Source of the DNA: Mesorhizobium sp. 65-26 | Lineage (GTDB): Bacteria; Pseudomonadota; Alphaproteobacteria; Rhizobiales; Rhizobiaceae | DNA length: 64,000 nucleotides | Reading direction: 5' to 3' | Assembly (NCBI GenBank): GCA_001899205.1 | Contig: MKVL01000025.1 | Location: 434,001 to 498,000 of the forward strand | In this document: positions 33,209 through 42,995 of the stretch, one piece after another | How the letters are laid out: each line of letters begins with the position of its first letter | Position numbering within the stretch: position 1 is the first letter of the stretch | The notes under the pieces: generated by a model | The model's database searches: none | Told to the model about the DNA's origin: nothing | Seen by the model: the letters and a program-made list of their open reading frames with translations, nothing else | Program-made: the position numbers and the translations under genes

Positions 33209-34465
33209 TCAGGCCCACTCGCCCTTGCGCATGACGGGCACCCGGCTGCCATCCTTGCCGACGCCATCGATGTCGATCCTGTCGGAGCCGATCATCCAGT
33301 CGATGTGGATGAAGCTCTTGTTGCCGCCACGCGCCGCGATGTCCTCCGGGCTGAGCGAAGCGCCGTCGACGAAGCACTTCGAATAGCACTGGCCGAGCGC
33401 GATGTGGCAGGCGGCGTTTTCGTCGAACAGCGTGTTGAAGAACAACAGGCCGCTCTTCGAGATCGGCGAGGAATGCGGCACAAGCGCCACTTCGCCCAGC
33501 CGGCGCGCGCCCTCGTCGGTGTCGAGCACTTTTTTCAGGACATCCTCGCCCTTCGAGGCCTTGGCCTCGACGATACGCCCACCTTCGAAGCGCACGGAAA
33601 TGTCGTCGATCAGCGTGCCCTGATAGGAGAGCGGCTTGGTCGAGGAAACATGCCCTTCGACGCGCCGCGCATGCGGCGTGGTGAACACTTCCTCGGTGGG
33701 GATGTTCGGGTTGCAGGTGATGCCGTTCTTGGCCGTCGAAGCGCCGCCCATCCACTCATGGCCGTCTGCCAGCCCGACGGTCAGGTCAGTGCCCGGCCCG
33801 GTGAAGTGCAGAGCGTGGAAATTGTGCTCGTTGAGCCATTTCGTCCGTTCGGCAAGCGCCGCGTTGTGCGCTTTCCAGTTGCCGATCGGGTCCTCTACGT
33901 CGACGCGGGAGGCGGAGAAGATGGCGTCCGCCAGCTTCGCCACCGCGACGTCGTCGGATTCGCCCGGGAACACCTGCTTGGCCCAGGCAAGCTCGGGATA
34001 GGCGACGATGTTCCAGTTGATGTCGAAGCCGGTGATCTTCTCCAGCGCCGGCTGGTAGGCCATCGAGTTCGCCTTGTTGGCGCGCGCCACCTTGGCGGGG
34101 TCCTGCGCCGAAAGCAGCGAGGGATCGTCGCCACGCACGGCAAGCCGCGCGGCATTGTTGGAGAAGGCTTTCGCCATGCCCTCGTAGAGCCAGCCGGCGG
34201 CGCGGTCGAAGCCGGCATCGGCGCCGTAGCGGAAGCGCGCCAGCGTAATCTCGTCGTCGTTGAAGATCGGTGTCACCAGCCCGGCGCCCGCCTTGTAAGC
34301 CTGCTCGACGATACGGCGCGTCAGCGGCAGCGCCGCGATCGATGAGGTCAGCACCAGATCCTGCCCCGGCTGCAGTTGCAGGCCCACCTTGATGGCGACC
34401 TCCGCCAGCCTGTCGAGCTTCACCGGGTCGATGGTCGCCGAGACGCCGCGCGAATGTGTGGTCAT
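33209..34465 (-). CDS. M29 family aminopeptidase
   Basis: A 418-residue thermophilic metalloprotease (M29) family protein, the AmpS/PepS group of cobalt- or zinc-dependent aminopeptidases. The NIPTEEVFTTP segment supplies a metal-binding glutamate, and the C-terminal FIHIDWMIGSD segment supplies His and Asp ligands. It is cytoplasmic with no signal peptide and would trim N-terminal residues from peptides. The ATG at 34465 gives full family length. Confidence 0.92.
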   Translation of the reverse strand: MTTHSRGVSATIDPVKLDRLAEVAIKVGLQLQPGQDLVLTSSIAALPLTRRIVEQAYKAGAGLVTPIFNDDEITLARFRYGADAGFDRAAGWLYEGMAKAFSNNAARLAVRGDDPSLLSAQDPAKVARANKANSMAYQPALEKITGFDINWNIVAYPELAWAKQVFPGESDDVAVAKLADAIFSASRVDVEDPIGNWKAHNAALAERTKWLNEHNFHALHFTGPGTDLTVGLADGHEWMGGASTAKNGITCNPNIPTEEVFTTPHARRVEGHVSSTKPLSYQGTLIDDISVRFEGGRIVEAKASKGEDVLKKVLDTDEGARRLGEVALVPHSSPISKSGLLFFNTLFDENAACHIALGQCYSKCFVDGASLSPEDIAARGGNKSFIHIDWMIGSDRIDIDGVGKDGSRVPVMRKGEWA

Positions 34466-34563
34466 GATCCTGCCTGCCGTGATTGTGAGGTCCGGTCTTT
34501 ACATAGACCGGCACGGTTGGCCTTTCCACAGCGTTTCGAAAAGGAGGGTCGGGAGGGACACGC

Positions 34564-35478
34564 TCAGGCGGCGCTGTCGAGCGCCCGGAACTTCGCCATC
34601 GTCGCCTCGATTTCCTCACGGATCCAGATCTTGAAGTCGCGCACCTTGCGGCTTTCGTGCTTGGTGGCCGACGTCACCAGCCAATAGCCCAGCCCGCTCT
34701 GCGCCCGCACGCCGAAAGGTGCGACGAGCCGGCCGTCGGCCAGCGCGTCGGCCGTGAGCAATTGCCACGCAAGCATCACCCCATGGCCGGCGATCGCCGA
34801 TTCCAGGCAAAGCATCGGGTCGGTGAAGCGCGCGCCCTTCTGGAAAGTGACGGGTTCGACACCCGCCGCCTCGAACCAGCTTTCCCAGTTGATCATCGCC
34901 CGCTCGTCCGTGATCGCGCATGTCTGCGCCAGGTCCTCGATCGTCCTGAGTTTGGCTGCGATCGACGGCGCACAGACGGGGAAGACTTCTTGCGCAAGCA
35001 GCAGTTCGGCATCGCCTTCGGGCCACTTGCCGTCGCCAAGGCGGATCGCGATGTCGATGTCGGAATGATCGAGATCGGCGATCCGCGCCGAGGCGTCGAT
35101 GCGCAAGAGCACGTTCGGGTGGCGCGAGAAGTGCCGGGACAGCCTGGGCAGCAGCCATTTCGAGGCGAAGGCGGGCGCCACGGACACGACCAGCGTGCAC
35201 GCGCTCGCCTCGTCGGCCATGGCGACCGCCTGGGTGAGTTCGCGAAAGCCCGCGCCAAGGCGGCCGGTGAAAGTCTTTCCAAACTCCGTCGGCACGAGGC
35301 CGGCCGCCGTTCGCTCGAACAGCGCCTGGCCGAGCTGCTTCTCGGTGCGCTTGACCTGCTGGCTGACGGCACTGGCCGATACGTTCAGTTCGGTTGCCGC
35401 CGCGGCAAGCGAGCCCAGCCGGGCAACGGTTTCCACGGCGCGCAGGCCGTTAAGGTGGACGCGGTTCAACAGTGCCAT
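34564..35478 (-). CDS. LysR-family transcriptional regulator (GcvA-like)
   Basis: A 304-residue LTTR with an N-terminal winged HTH (residues about 8-66, with LAAAATELNVSASAVSQQVKRTE) and a substrate-binding effector domain. Its pattern is that of the GcvA-like group. It lies 98 bases upstream of the aminopeptidase in the same direction and is divergent from the small gene at 35575. The intergenic region has ATTGCGAAATCTCAATTG, suitable for a T-N11-A type LTTR box. Confidence 0.9.
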   Translation of the reverse strand: MALLNRVHLNGLRAVETVARLGSLAAAATELNVSASAVSQQVKRTEKQLGQALFERTAAGLVPTEFGKTFTGRLGAGFRELTQAVAMADEASACTLVVSVAPAFASKWLLPRLSRHFSRHPNVLLRIDASARIADLDHSDIDIAIRLGDGKWPEGDAELLLAQEVFPVCAPSIAAKLRTIEDLAQTCAITDERAMINWESWFEAAGVEPVTFQKGARFTDPMLCLESAIAGHGVMLAWQLLTADALADGRLVAPFGVRAQSGLGYWLVTSATKHESRKVRDFKIWIREEIEATMAKFRALDSAA

Positions 35479-35574
35479 GTAGTTTTTCTAAACCCACAAT
35501 TGCGAAATCTCAATTGCAACGGCCGGTGCAAAGGCGGATTTTAAGGGCATAGGAAGCCTGTTGAGGCAGATCCA

Positions 35575-35769
35575 ATGAAGATTTTATCCTTGCTGCGGGC
35601 GCTTTCCGCCACCCGGGACGGGTCTAGGGACGAAGAGATTGCCCGCTGGGTGGTCGATCCCCTGTCTCATCCCATCCTTGACGCCATGTCGGAACGGGAA
35701 CTGGGAGACATGCCGTTTCGGCTGACCGCGCGCCGCACCGCCTATGAGATGGGAGCGACCTGCCGCTGA
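35575..35769 (+). CDS. Small hypothetical protein
   Basis: A 64-residue frame, divergent from the LysR gene, starting with ATG after a weak AGGCAGATCC leader. It is slightly charged, with no membrane segment or signal peptide, and has a WVVDPLSHPILDAMSERELGDMP core. Codon use is compatible with its neighbours. I do not recognise a family. A LysR target placed divergently is often real, but the evidence is thin. Confidence 0.5.
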   Translation: MKILSLLRALSATRDGSRDEEIARWVVDPLSHPILDAMSERELGDMPFRLTARRTAYEMGATCR

Positions 35770-35833
35770 CCCTATCCGCTGGCCCAACGCTAGCGGATTG
35801 TACCGCGGCCAGGCGTGCCTATTGTGCACTGCA

Positions 35834-36997
35834 ATGAAAGCCGTCCCGCCGTCGCCACTCCGTCTTGCTATCGCCGGCATGATTGCCATGGCGGTCGCCA
35901 TGGGCATCGGCCGTTTCGTCTACACGCCCATTCTGCCCGGCATGATGGACGAACTCCACCTGTCGCCGGCGGAGGCGGGATGGATCGCTTCCGCCAACTA
36001 TCTCGGCTATCTCGTCGGCGCGCTGGTGGCGGCCGGCGGCTGGGCGCAGGGGCGGGAGCGCAAGCTGACGCTGACGAGCCTTGCCGCCAACGCCCTGCTT
36101 GCCGGGCTGATGGGATTTTGCGCGACCACGCACGCATTTGTGATCATCCGCTTCCTCGCCGGCATGGCCAGCGCCTTCGTCATGGTCTTCATGTCGAGCA
36201 TCGTCTTTGCCCGCCTGGCGGAGGACCGGCGTGAGGACCTCCAGAGCCTGCATTTCGGCGGCGTCGGACTGGGCATCGCTGCCTCCGCGGCCATGATGGC
36301 GGTGCTGGTCTCAGGCCATTACGGCTGGGCGGCGGGCTGGTTCTGGTCGGGAGCGATTTCCCTGTGTGGCCTTGGCGCCGTCGCCCTGATGATCGGCGGC
36401 GCTCCAGCGACTTCCGCCCGCGCCATCGAACGCGAGGAGGCGCTGCCGGCCAATCGGTCGCTGATCGGCATCATCGTCGCCTATGGCCTGTTCGGTTTCG
36501 GCTACGTGATCACCGCCACTTTCCTGATCGCCATCGTGCGCCAGGGCGGCGGCGCAAGGGTTTTCGAGGCCATGGTCTGGCTGGTCACCGGGCTTGCCGC
36601 CTTTGCGTCGCTGGGGCTCTGGCAGAAGGTCGCCGGCAGGTTGGGGCTCAACGCGGCCTACGCGGTGGCCTGCCTGGTCGAAGCGGTCGGCGTCGCGGCG
36701 AGCGTCGCCGTGGGTGGTTCTGCCGGGCCACTGCTCGCGGGCCTGCTGCTCGGCGGCACGTTCATGGCGCTTACCGCGCTCGGCCTGCAGGCGGCGCGGC
36801 GGTTGGCCCCACGGGCCTCGCGGCGGATCTTCGCGCTGATGACGGCGTCCTTCGGGCTCGGGCAGATCGTCGGGCCGATCGTCGCCGGGATGCTGGCTCA
36901 GGCATCTGGCAGTTTCGCGCTTGCCTCGATCCTGGCCGCCGCCGTGCTGGTCGCCTCCGGGGCGCTGGCATGGGCGGTCGCGCCAAAATCGCCATGA
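35834..36997 (+). CDS. MFS transporter (YbfB/YjiJ family)
   Basis: A 387-residue major facilitator with twelve hydrophobic segments, starting at the ATG at 35834. The early GIGRFVYTPILPGM segment and the loop-2 YLVGALVAAGG fit the YbfB/YjiJ family, whose substrates are largely unknown. The in-frame region upstream to 35744 overlaps the end of the small gene and lacks similarity. Confidence 0.88.
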   Translation: MKAVPPSPLRLAIAGMIAMAVAMGIGRFVYTPILPGMMDELHLSPAEAGWIASANYLGYLVGALVAAGGWAQGRERKLTLTSLAANALLAGLMGFCATTHAFVIIRFLAGMASAFVMVFMSSIVFARLAEDRREDLQSLHFGGVGLGIAASAAMMAVLVSGHYGWAAGWFWSGAISLCGLGAVALMIGGAPATSARAIEREEALPANRSLIGIIVAYGLFGFGYVITATFLIAIVRQGGGARVFEAMVWLVTGLAAFASLGLWQKVAGRLGLNAAYAVACLVEAVGVAASVAVGGSAGPLLAGLLLGGTFMALTALGLQAARRLAPRASRRIFALMTASFGLGQIVGPIVAGMLAQASGSFALASILAAAVLVASGALAWAVAPKSP

Positions 36998-37117
36998 TTG
37001 TGGTCTTGCTCGATGTTGGGCATCGGGCGCGCAGGCATTTTCTTTCCGGCTAATGTGTGACCTTATGCCCGTCGAACAACGCCGCTGATTTGCGCACAGA
37101 CCGGGGAATTCGCCACA

Positions 37118-38377
37118 GTGTTCGTATCCTTCTTCCCAAAGCCGAAGCTGTTCTTCACCTCGGCTGCTGTGTGGAGCCTTGTCGGAATCCTGTTCTGGTT
37201 CTTCGGTGGCGAGCAACTTGGCGCTGCGTTTGGCCTACCACCAGCGCCCGCGAACGCGCCGCCGGTGCTTGGCGTGCCGATGTTCTGGTCGCCGCCGTTC
37301 CTGTGGTTTTACATCTACTTCGCTGTGATGCTCGCAGCCTTCTACCTCTTCTGGCGCTTCTACGCGCCGCATCCATGGCAAAATTGGTCCATCCTGGTTT
37401 CGGCGTTTATTCTTTTTTCCACCTATATAAACGTGCAGATCTATGTCGCGCTCAACAATTGGCGCGGTCCATTCTTCGATCTTTTTCAAAAGGCAATAAG
37501 TACGCCGGGTGCAGTGAAGGCTGCGGAACTCTACACTCTCTTCTGGATCTACGCGCTGATCGGCTTGATGTTCATCTCTCTGTTCGTCATTACGCGCTTC
37601 GTCGTCAGTCACTACATTTTTCGCTGGCGAACGGCGATGAACAATTTCTACGCACAGAACTGGCCGAGATTGCGCCATATCGAAGGTGCGTCGCAGCGCG
37701 TTCAGGAAGACACGATGCGTTTTTCCACTTCCATGGAGCAACTAGGTGTCGCCTTCGCCGATTCGCTGCTTACGCTGATCGCATTTTTGCCCGTTCTTGA
37801 CGCTCTCTCTGCACACATCACCGAGCTGCCGCTCATAGGCCCGATACCCCATTCGTTGGTGATCGCCGCTTTGGTGTGGTCATTGTTCGGCACCGTTCTG
37901 CTGGCCGTGGCTGGTATTAAGCTGCCAGGCATGGAATTTCGCAACCAACGCGTTGAAGCGGCTTACCGGAAAGAACTTGTCTATGGCGAAGACGATCCGA
38001 ACCGGGCTTCGCCGCCAGCCCTCGCTGAGTTGTTCGAAAACGTAAGGCGCACCTATTTTCGCTATTATTTCCACTATGCCTATTTCAATGTCTTCCGCGC
38101 GGGCTTCGGTCAGGCTGACGCCATCTTCTCCAGTGTCATCCTTATTCCGACTATCGCCGCTGGCAGGATTACACTGGGCATATGGCAGCAGATCAGCACT
38201 GCATTTGGCCAGGTTTCCAGCTCGTTCCAATACCTGGTCAGCGCTTGGCCGCAGATTGTCGAGCTGATTTCGATCTACAAGCGCCTGCGAGCGTTCGAAG
38301 CCACTTTGGATGGCGCGCCGCTGCCCGACATCGACCAGCGCTATCTCGCTCGTCAGGGAGCGGAGGATCCCGCCTGA
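37118..38377 (+). CDS. bacA: SbmA/BacA-family peptide transporter
   Basis: A 419-residue inner-membrane protein of the SbmA/BacA family, with about seven to eight membrane segments and no ATPase domain. Family members import proline-rich and nodule-specific cysteine-rich peptides and bleomycin, driven by the proton gradient. In Sinorhizobium BacA is needed for bacteroid survival. The GTG at 37118 gives the normal length. The MNNFYAQNWPRLRHIEGASQRVQEDTMRF block is conserved in two parts. GC content is visibly lower than in the flanking genes, so acquisition by transfer or relaxed codon choice is possible. Confidence 0.9.
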   Translation: MFVSFFPKPKLFFTSAAVWSLVGILFWFFGGEQLGAAFGLPPAPANAPPVLGVPMFWSPPFLWFYIYFAVMLAAFYLFWRFYAPHPWQNWSILVSAFILFSTYINVQIYVALNNWRGPFFDLFQKAISTPGAVKAAELYTLFWIYALIGLMFISLFVITRFVVSHYIFRWRTAMNNFYAQNWPRLRHIEGASQRVQEDTMRFSTSMEQLGVAFADSLLTLIAFLPVLDALSAHITELPLIGPIPHSLVIAALVWSLFGTVLLAVAGIKLPGMEFRNQRVEAAYRKELVYGEDDPNRASPPALAELFENVRRTYFRYYFHYAYFNVFRAGFGQADAIFSSVILIPTIAAGRITLGIWQQISTAFGQVSSSFQYLVSAWPQIVELISIYKRLRAFEATLDGAPLPDIDQRYLARQGAEDPA

Positions 38378-38413
38378 ACCAACCGGATTTGATCGAATCG
38401 GAACGTGGGCGGC

Positions 38414-39421
38414 TCAGCCGCCCACTGTCGTCTGTTTCTCGCCGTCCTTTTGCCGCGCGACGTAATCGCGAAAACTGATGCACTCCACGTCAGCCTTCAC
38501 GCAGACTTCGTCGGCGAAGCGCTCCAGAGCGTTCCAGTAGGCGCCGTCGTTCATCTGTGTGAAGTGAAAGCCAAGCTCGAGCGGGATGCGCTTGCCGTTG
38601 TATTGAGCCTCGAAGGCGGCGCGGAAGGCCTGATAGGCGCGGTCAGCGTATTCGCCGGCCTTGGAGGGGCGCTCGAAGCCGCCCGAATGCCTGACGTAGA
38701 GATTGTAGTCCATCGCGATCACCGGCCTCGACTTGGGGCCCTCGGGTATCTGAGGCAGCGCGAATCGGGTGATGCCATTGACCGTCGGGGGCAGGGCCGG
38801 GCCTTGCGAAACGCCGCTGGCGTCGAACTTGAAGCCTGCTGCGGGCAATGCCTCGTAGAGCGCCTTGCTGGTCGACAGGTATGGCGCGCGGAAGCCGATC
38901 ACGGCGCCGCGCGCGAAGTCGCGCCAGCCGGCCGGCTCCGGCGCGATGCCGTTGATGGAATAGGCGTTTTCGAGAATGTGCTCGAACTGCCCGAATTCGG
39001 CGATCCAGTCAGCCTTGCTCCAGTCCTTGCCGTCGAAATGGCCGCAGGCGTGGCTGGCGATATCATGCCCTTCAGCAGCGGCTAGCCGGATCTGCTCCAG
39101 CCGGTCGGCCACCTCCTGCTTCGAGGCCGCGAAACCGATATTGGACTTGCCGGCCGATTTTCCCGGCGGCTTGTAGACGTCGCGGGCGTCCCTTGAGAGC
39201 AGGAAGACACAAGAGAGGAAGTAGGTGAAATGCGCGCCGGTGCGTTCGGCCAGTGCCCGGCTGCGCTTCCATTGCGAAATCTCGCGAGCGCTGTCGAACG
39301 AGATGATGACGGTCTGCTTGGGTCTTGTCGGCAGGCGCAACTGGGGCGGGTCGGCCTGGGCCGTGCCGGCGACGGCGGTCAGAGCGACGGTGGACGCAAG
39401 AACTCGGAACAAACGAAACAT
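38414..39421 (-). CDS. Exported polysaccharide deacetylase family protein
   Basis: A 335-residue protein with an N-terminal signal peptide (basic start, hydrophobic LASTVALTAVAG, cleavage near TAQA-D) followed by a NodB-homology type deacetylase domain. The first catalytic motif is the modified SFDSAREI, and the metal-site motif appears as HACGHFDG. The first-motif base is Asp as expected, but the classic TFDD signature is changed. The ATG at 39421 is preferred to a TTG two codons upstream. The polymer is unknown. Confidence 0.82.
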   Translation of the reverse strand: MFRLFRVLASTVALTAVAGTAQADPPQLRLPTRPKQTVIISFDSAREISQWKRSRALAERTGAHFTYFLSCVFLLSRDARDVYKPPGKSAGKSNIGFAASKQEVADRLEQIRLAAAEGHDIASHACGHFDGKDWSKADWIAEFGQFEHILENAYSINGIAPEPAGWRDFARGAVIGFRAPYLSTSKALYEALPAAGFKFDASGVSQGPALPPTVNGITRFALPQIPEGPKSRPVIAMDYNLYVRHSGGFERPSKAGEYADRAYQAFRAAFEAQYNGKRIPLELGFHFTQMNDGAYWNALERFADEVCVKADVECISFRDYVARQKDGEKQTTVGG

Positions 39422-39728
39422 CGACAATCAGGATTGCGGACAAGGAACGACCCGTCAACCGCCTATGCCGGAAATGTGGCGCTGGTGGGCCCTGGCACTT
39501 GGCGTCAGGGACAGTCCACTTTCAGGTTGGCCCGGCCTCCCGACGACATCGCCATGCGAGCGGAAAGTAAACTGTTCCCTGAACCTCCGAGGCGGATTCG
39601 TTAGCCTTTCCTTGCGCCGAAGCCTTGCGAATTTCGGTATCCGCACGCAAGGCCCCTTCCATGCCGACAAAATTTCGTTAAAACGCGGGGCTCACGAGAC
39701 GCCCGACCGGGCAATAATGGTTTGATCG
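39422..39728. other. Intergenic region without a recognised gene
   Basis: These 307 bases lie between the divergent deacetylase and TPR-like genes. Short frames on both strands have no ribosome site or family pattern. It presumably carries both promoters. Confidence 0.55.
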
Positions 39729-40394
39729 ATGTCGGACGACAGTTTTATCCGCGAAGTCAATGAAGAGATCCGCCGCGAGCAGGCACAGGCGCTGTGGGAG
39801 CGTTTCGGCCCCGCCGTGCTCGTACTTGCGGTGCTGATCGTGGTCGCCACGGCCGCTGTCGTCGGCTACCGCTACTGGGACGAGACCCGCGCCAACCGCT
39901 CGGGTGACGCTTTCTCGCAGGCGCTCAAGCTCGCCAATGAGGGCAAGAGCGACGAGGCGATTGCCGCGCTCGGCGCGCTGGAGAAGGATGGCTACGGCGC
40001 CTATCCGCTGCTCGCCCGCATGCGCGCCGCGACGGTCAAGGCCGACAAGGGCGACCCCGCCGCCGCCGTCAAGGATTTCGACGAGGTGGCCGCCGACACG
40101 GCGATACCGCCAGCCATCCGCGACATGGCGCGCCTGAGGGCGGCTCTGCTTCTGGTCGATCATGGTTCCTTCGCGGACGTGTCCAGCCGCGTCGAGGCGC
40201 TCACCGGCGACACCAATCCGCTGCGCAGCACGGCGCGTGAAGCGCTCGGCCTCGCCGCCTGGAAGGAAGGCAAGACCCAGGACGCGCTCAAGCTGTTCGA
40301 CCAGATCTCCTCGGATGACGGCGCCCCGCGCAACACGCGCGAGCGGGCAACCCTGATGTCCGAACTGATCCGCGGTTCGGGCAACGCGTCCTAA
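39729..40394 (+). CDS. Membrane-anchored tetratricopeptide-like protein (YfgM-type)
   Basis: A 221-residue protein with a short cytoplasmic N-terminus, one membrane helix (about residues 28-48) and a periplasmic TPR-like region. This layout matches YfgM, a partner of the Sec and periplasmic chaperone network, and it lies just before der as yfgM does in other bacteria. The usual bamB gene between them is missing. The gene starts with ATG at 39729. Confidence 0.85.
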   Translation: MSDDSFIREVNEEIRREQAQALWERFGPAVLVLAVLIVVATAAVVGYRYWDETRANRSGDAFSQALKLANEGKSDEAIAALGALEKDGYGAYPLLARMRAATVKADKGDPAAAVKDFDEVAADTAIPPAIRDMARLRAALLLVDHGSFADVSSRVEALTGDTNPLRSTAREALGLAAWKEGKTQDALKLFDQISSDDGAPRNTRERATLMSELIRGSGNAS

Positions 40395-40395
40395 G

Positions 40396-40510
40396 GCATG
40401 TCGCCCAACAGTGCATAGCACCTTTGGGGTCAACGACACGCACAACAAAGGCTAGGTGCATGTCGCCCAAAAGCGCGCAGCTGTTTTGGAGCGGGCGATA
40501 CGCTCAACAT
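40396..40510. repeat. Tandem diverged copies of a dispersed rhizobial repeat
   Basis: GCATGTCGCCCAA occurs at 40396-40408 and again at 40458-40470, and the two 62-base units align over their whole length (TTTGG and CGA-ACGC blocks). Elements with this look are frequent between genes in Rhizobiales. The pair fills nearly all of the gap before der, so the leader of der is derived from the repeat. Confidence 0.7.
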
Positions 40511-40523
40511 ATGGTAGAGCCGA

Positions 40524-41957
40524 ATGGGCTTCAAAGTCGCCATCATAGGCCGACCTAACGTCGGCAAGTCGACCCTTTTCAACCGGCTGGTGGGAAAGAA
40601 GCTGGCGCTTGTCGACGATACGCCGGGCGTGACCCGCGACCGTCGCGTCCACGCGGCCAAGCTCTACGATCTCGCCTTCGACGTCATCGATACGGCCGGC
40701 TTCGAGGACGCGGGCGCGTCGACCTTGCCGGGGCGCATGCGCCAGCAGACCGAGATCGCCATCCGCGAAGCCGACCTCATCTTCTTCACCATAGACGCCA
40801 AGGCCGGCCTGATGCCGGACGACAAGACCTTCGCCGAGGTGGTTCGCAAGTCCGGCAAGCCGGTGGTGCTGGTGGCCAACAAGGCCGAGGCCCGTGGCGC
40901 CCAGGGCGGCATGCTGGAAGCGTGGGAACTCGGCCTGGGCGAGCCTATACCGGTCTCGGCCGAACACGGCCAGGGCATGCCCGACCTGCGCGACGCGGTG
41001 GTCGACGCGCTGGGCGAGGAACGCGCCTTCGGTGAGGACGAGAAAGAGGCGAGCGACGAGATCGCGGCCAGCGAGGCGCTGATCGGCGAGGATATTGCCG
41101 ACCCAGACGAGGAAGCCCCCGCCTACGACGACACCAAGCCGATGCGCATCGCCGTGGTCGGTCGCCCCAATGCCGGCAAGTCGACGCTTATCAATGCGCT
41201 GATCGGCGAGGAGCGGCTGCTGACCGGCCCGGAGGCCGGCATCACCCGCGATTCCATTTCGGTCGACTGGGACTGGCGCGGCCGGCGAATCAAGCTGTTC
41301 GACACGGCCGGCATGCGCCGCAAGGCCAAGGTCCAGGAAAAGCTCGAGAAGATGTCTGTACAGGATGGGCTGCGCGCCATCCGCTTCGCCGAGATCGTCA
41401 TTATCGTGCTCGACGCCACGATCCCGTTCGAGAAGCAGGACCTGCAGATCGCCGACCTCATCATCCGCGAGGGCCGCGCGCCGGTGATCGCCTTCAACAA
41501 ATGGGATCTGATCGACAATCCGCAGGAGCATCTGGCGATGCTGCGCGAAAAGACCGAACGCCTGCTGCCGCAGGTGCGCGGCCTTCAGGCGGTTCCGGTC
41601 TCCGCCGAAACGGGACGCGGCCTCGACAAGCTGATGGACGCGGTGATCAAGACGCACATCGTCTGGAACAGCCGTGTGTCGACAGGCAGGCTGAACCGCT
41701 GGCTGGAAGGCATACTGGCGCACCATCCGCCGCCCGCGGTCGCCGGCCGCCGGCTGAAGATCAAGTACGTTACGCAGGCCAAGACGCGCCCGCCGGGTTT
41801 CGTGGTATCCTGCTCGCGGCCGGATGCGATGCCGCAATCCTATGTGCGCTATCTCACCAACAGCCTGCGCGAGGCGTTCGACATGCCCGGCGTGCCGATC
41901 CGCATGGCGTTGCGCGGCACGGACAACCCCTTCGCCGGCAGGGCGAAGAAGCGCTGA
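40524..41957 (+). CDS. der: Ribosome biogenesis GTPase Der (EngA)
   Basis: A 477-residue tandem GTPase. Two G domains each have G1 (GRPNVGKST at residues 9-17 and a second GRPNAGKST), DTAG, NKAE or NKWD motifs, followed by a KH-like C-terminal domain. It acts in 50S subunit assembly. The acidic linker between the G domains is longer than in E. coli Der. The ATG at 40524 is preceded by GAGC and little else, so translation may be weakly initiated. Confidence 0.97.
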   Translation: MGFKVAIIGRPNVGKSTLFNRLVGKKLALVDDTPGVTRDRRVHAAKLYDLAFDVIDTAGFEDAGASTLPGRMRQQTEIAIREADLIFFTIDAKAGLMPDDKTFAEVVRKSGKPVVLVANKAEARGAQGGMLEAWELGLGEPIPVSAEHGQGMPDLRDAVVDALGEERAFGEDEKEASDEIAASEALIGEDIADPDEEAPAYDDTKPMRIAVVGRPNAGKSTLINALIGEERLLTGPEAGITRDSISVDWDWRGRRIKLFDTAGMRRKAKVQEKLEKMSVQDGLRAIRFAEIVIIVLDATIPFEKQDLQIADLIIREGRAPVIAFNKWDLIDNPQEHLAMLREKTERLLPQVRGLQAVPVSAETGRGLDKLMDAVIKTHIVWNSRVSTGRLNRWLEGILAHHPPPAVAGRRLKIKYVTQAKTRPPGFVVSCSRPDAMPQSYVRYLTNSLREAFDMPGVPIRMALRGTDNPFAGRAKKR

Positions 41958-41960
41958 GCT

Positions 41961-42878
41961 TCAGGCCGCGTCGCCCAACGGGTAAGCCTGCGCGGTATCA
42001 GGCAGGGAACCGCTCGCCGATTGCAGCAGGATTTCGCCAAGGCGTGCCGCGACAGGTTCGAGCTCCGCGTCCTTCCGGTGCAGGTGAAGCGCAAGCTTGG
42101 GCAGGGCGGGAAGGCCCAGGGCTCCGGCCGCCAATGCCCTGACGCTGGCGGGAAGGCCGATGTCGGTGCGGATTGTCAACCCAAGCCCCGCCGCCACCGC
42201 CGCCCAGATGCCGCCCAGACTGGGGCTGGCGAAGGCCATGCGCCAGGAAAGGCCGGCGCGATCGAGCGTTTCGGTCGCCACCGTGCGCAGCAGGCAGGGG
42301 GCTTCCAGCGCCACCAGCGGCAGCGGTTCGTCGTCGCGCCACCCTGTCGCGATCGGGCTTGCCGGGCCGATCCAGCGCATCTGCACATCGGCGATATGCG
42401 TGCTGTAGGGCAGCACCGCGCCATTGTGCCAGGCGAGAGCGATATCCAGGCGTCCCGAGACGATGCGTTCGGCGAGCTCGCGACTGCTTGCGATTCTCGC
42501 CTCGATCCGGACCTTGGGATGGGCGCGGGCGAAGCGCCCCAGCACGTCGGGTAGCACGGTCTCGCCGAAATCCTCCTGCAGCCCGAGGCGCACCCAGCCT
42601 TCGAGTTCGACATCGCGGATGGCCGAGGCCGCCTCGTCATTGAGTTCGATGAGCCGGCGGGCATAGCCGAGCATGGTTTCGCCGGCCTCCGTCAGCGCGA
42701 GCCCGCGTCCCGACTTGCGGAAGATCGGTGTCGCCGCCTGTTCTTCCAGCTTCTTCAACTGGGCGCTGACGGCCGAGGTCGAACGGCCCAGCCTTTCGGC
42801 CGCCTTGGCGAAACTGCCCAGTTCCATGCCGGCGACGAAACTTCTGAGAACGTCCAGATCGAAGGTTATGCGGCGCAT
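41961..42878 (-). CDS. LysR-family transcriptional regulator
   Basis: A 305-residue LTTR. The winged HTH is at the N-terminus (AKAAERLGRSTSAVSAQLKKLEE), followed by an effector-binding domain. It is divergent from the MFS gene at 42996 and is probably its regulator. The 117-base gap has A/T-rich segments suitable for an LTTR box and promoters. Confidence 0.9.
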   Translation of the reverse strand: MRRITFDLDVLRSFVAGMELGSFAKAAERLGRSTSAVSAQLKKLEEQAATPIFRKSGRGLALTEAGETMLGYARRLIELNDEAASAIRDVELEGWVRLGLQEDFGETVLPDVLGRFARAHPKVRIEARIASSRELAERIVSGRLDIALAWHNGAVLPYSTHIADVQMRWIGPASPIATGWRDDEPLPLVALEAPCLLRTVATETLDRAGLSWRMAFASPSLGGIWAAVAAGLGLTIRTDIGLPASVRALAAGALGLPALPKLALHLHRKDAELEPVAARLGEILLQSASGSLPDTAQAYPLGDAA

Positions 42879-42995
42879 GGGATAATCCCGTTTTTCAGGA
42901 TCGATAGTAGAAAACTTCCTGATTTTTCGAATGAAGCTACGGCGCTAGACAATTCCCGTCAAGCTTGGACAACCAGCCGCCACGGGAATGAAACC

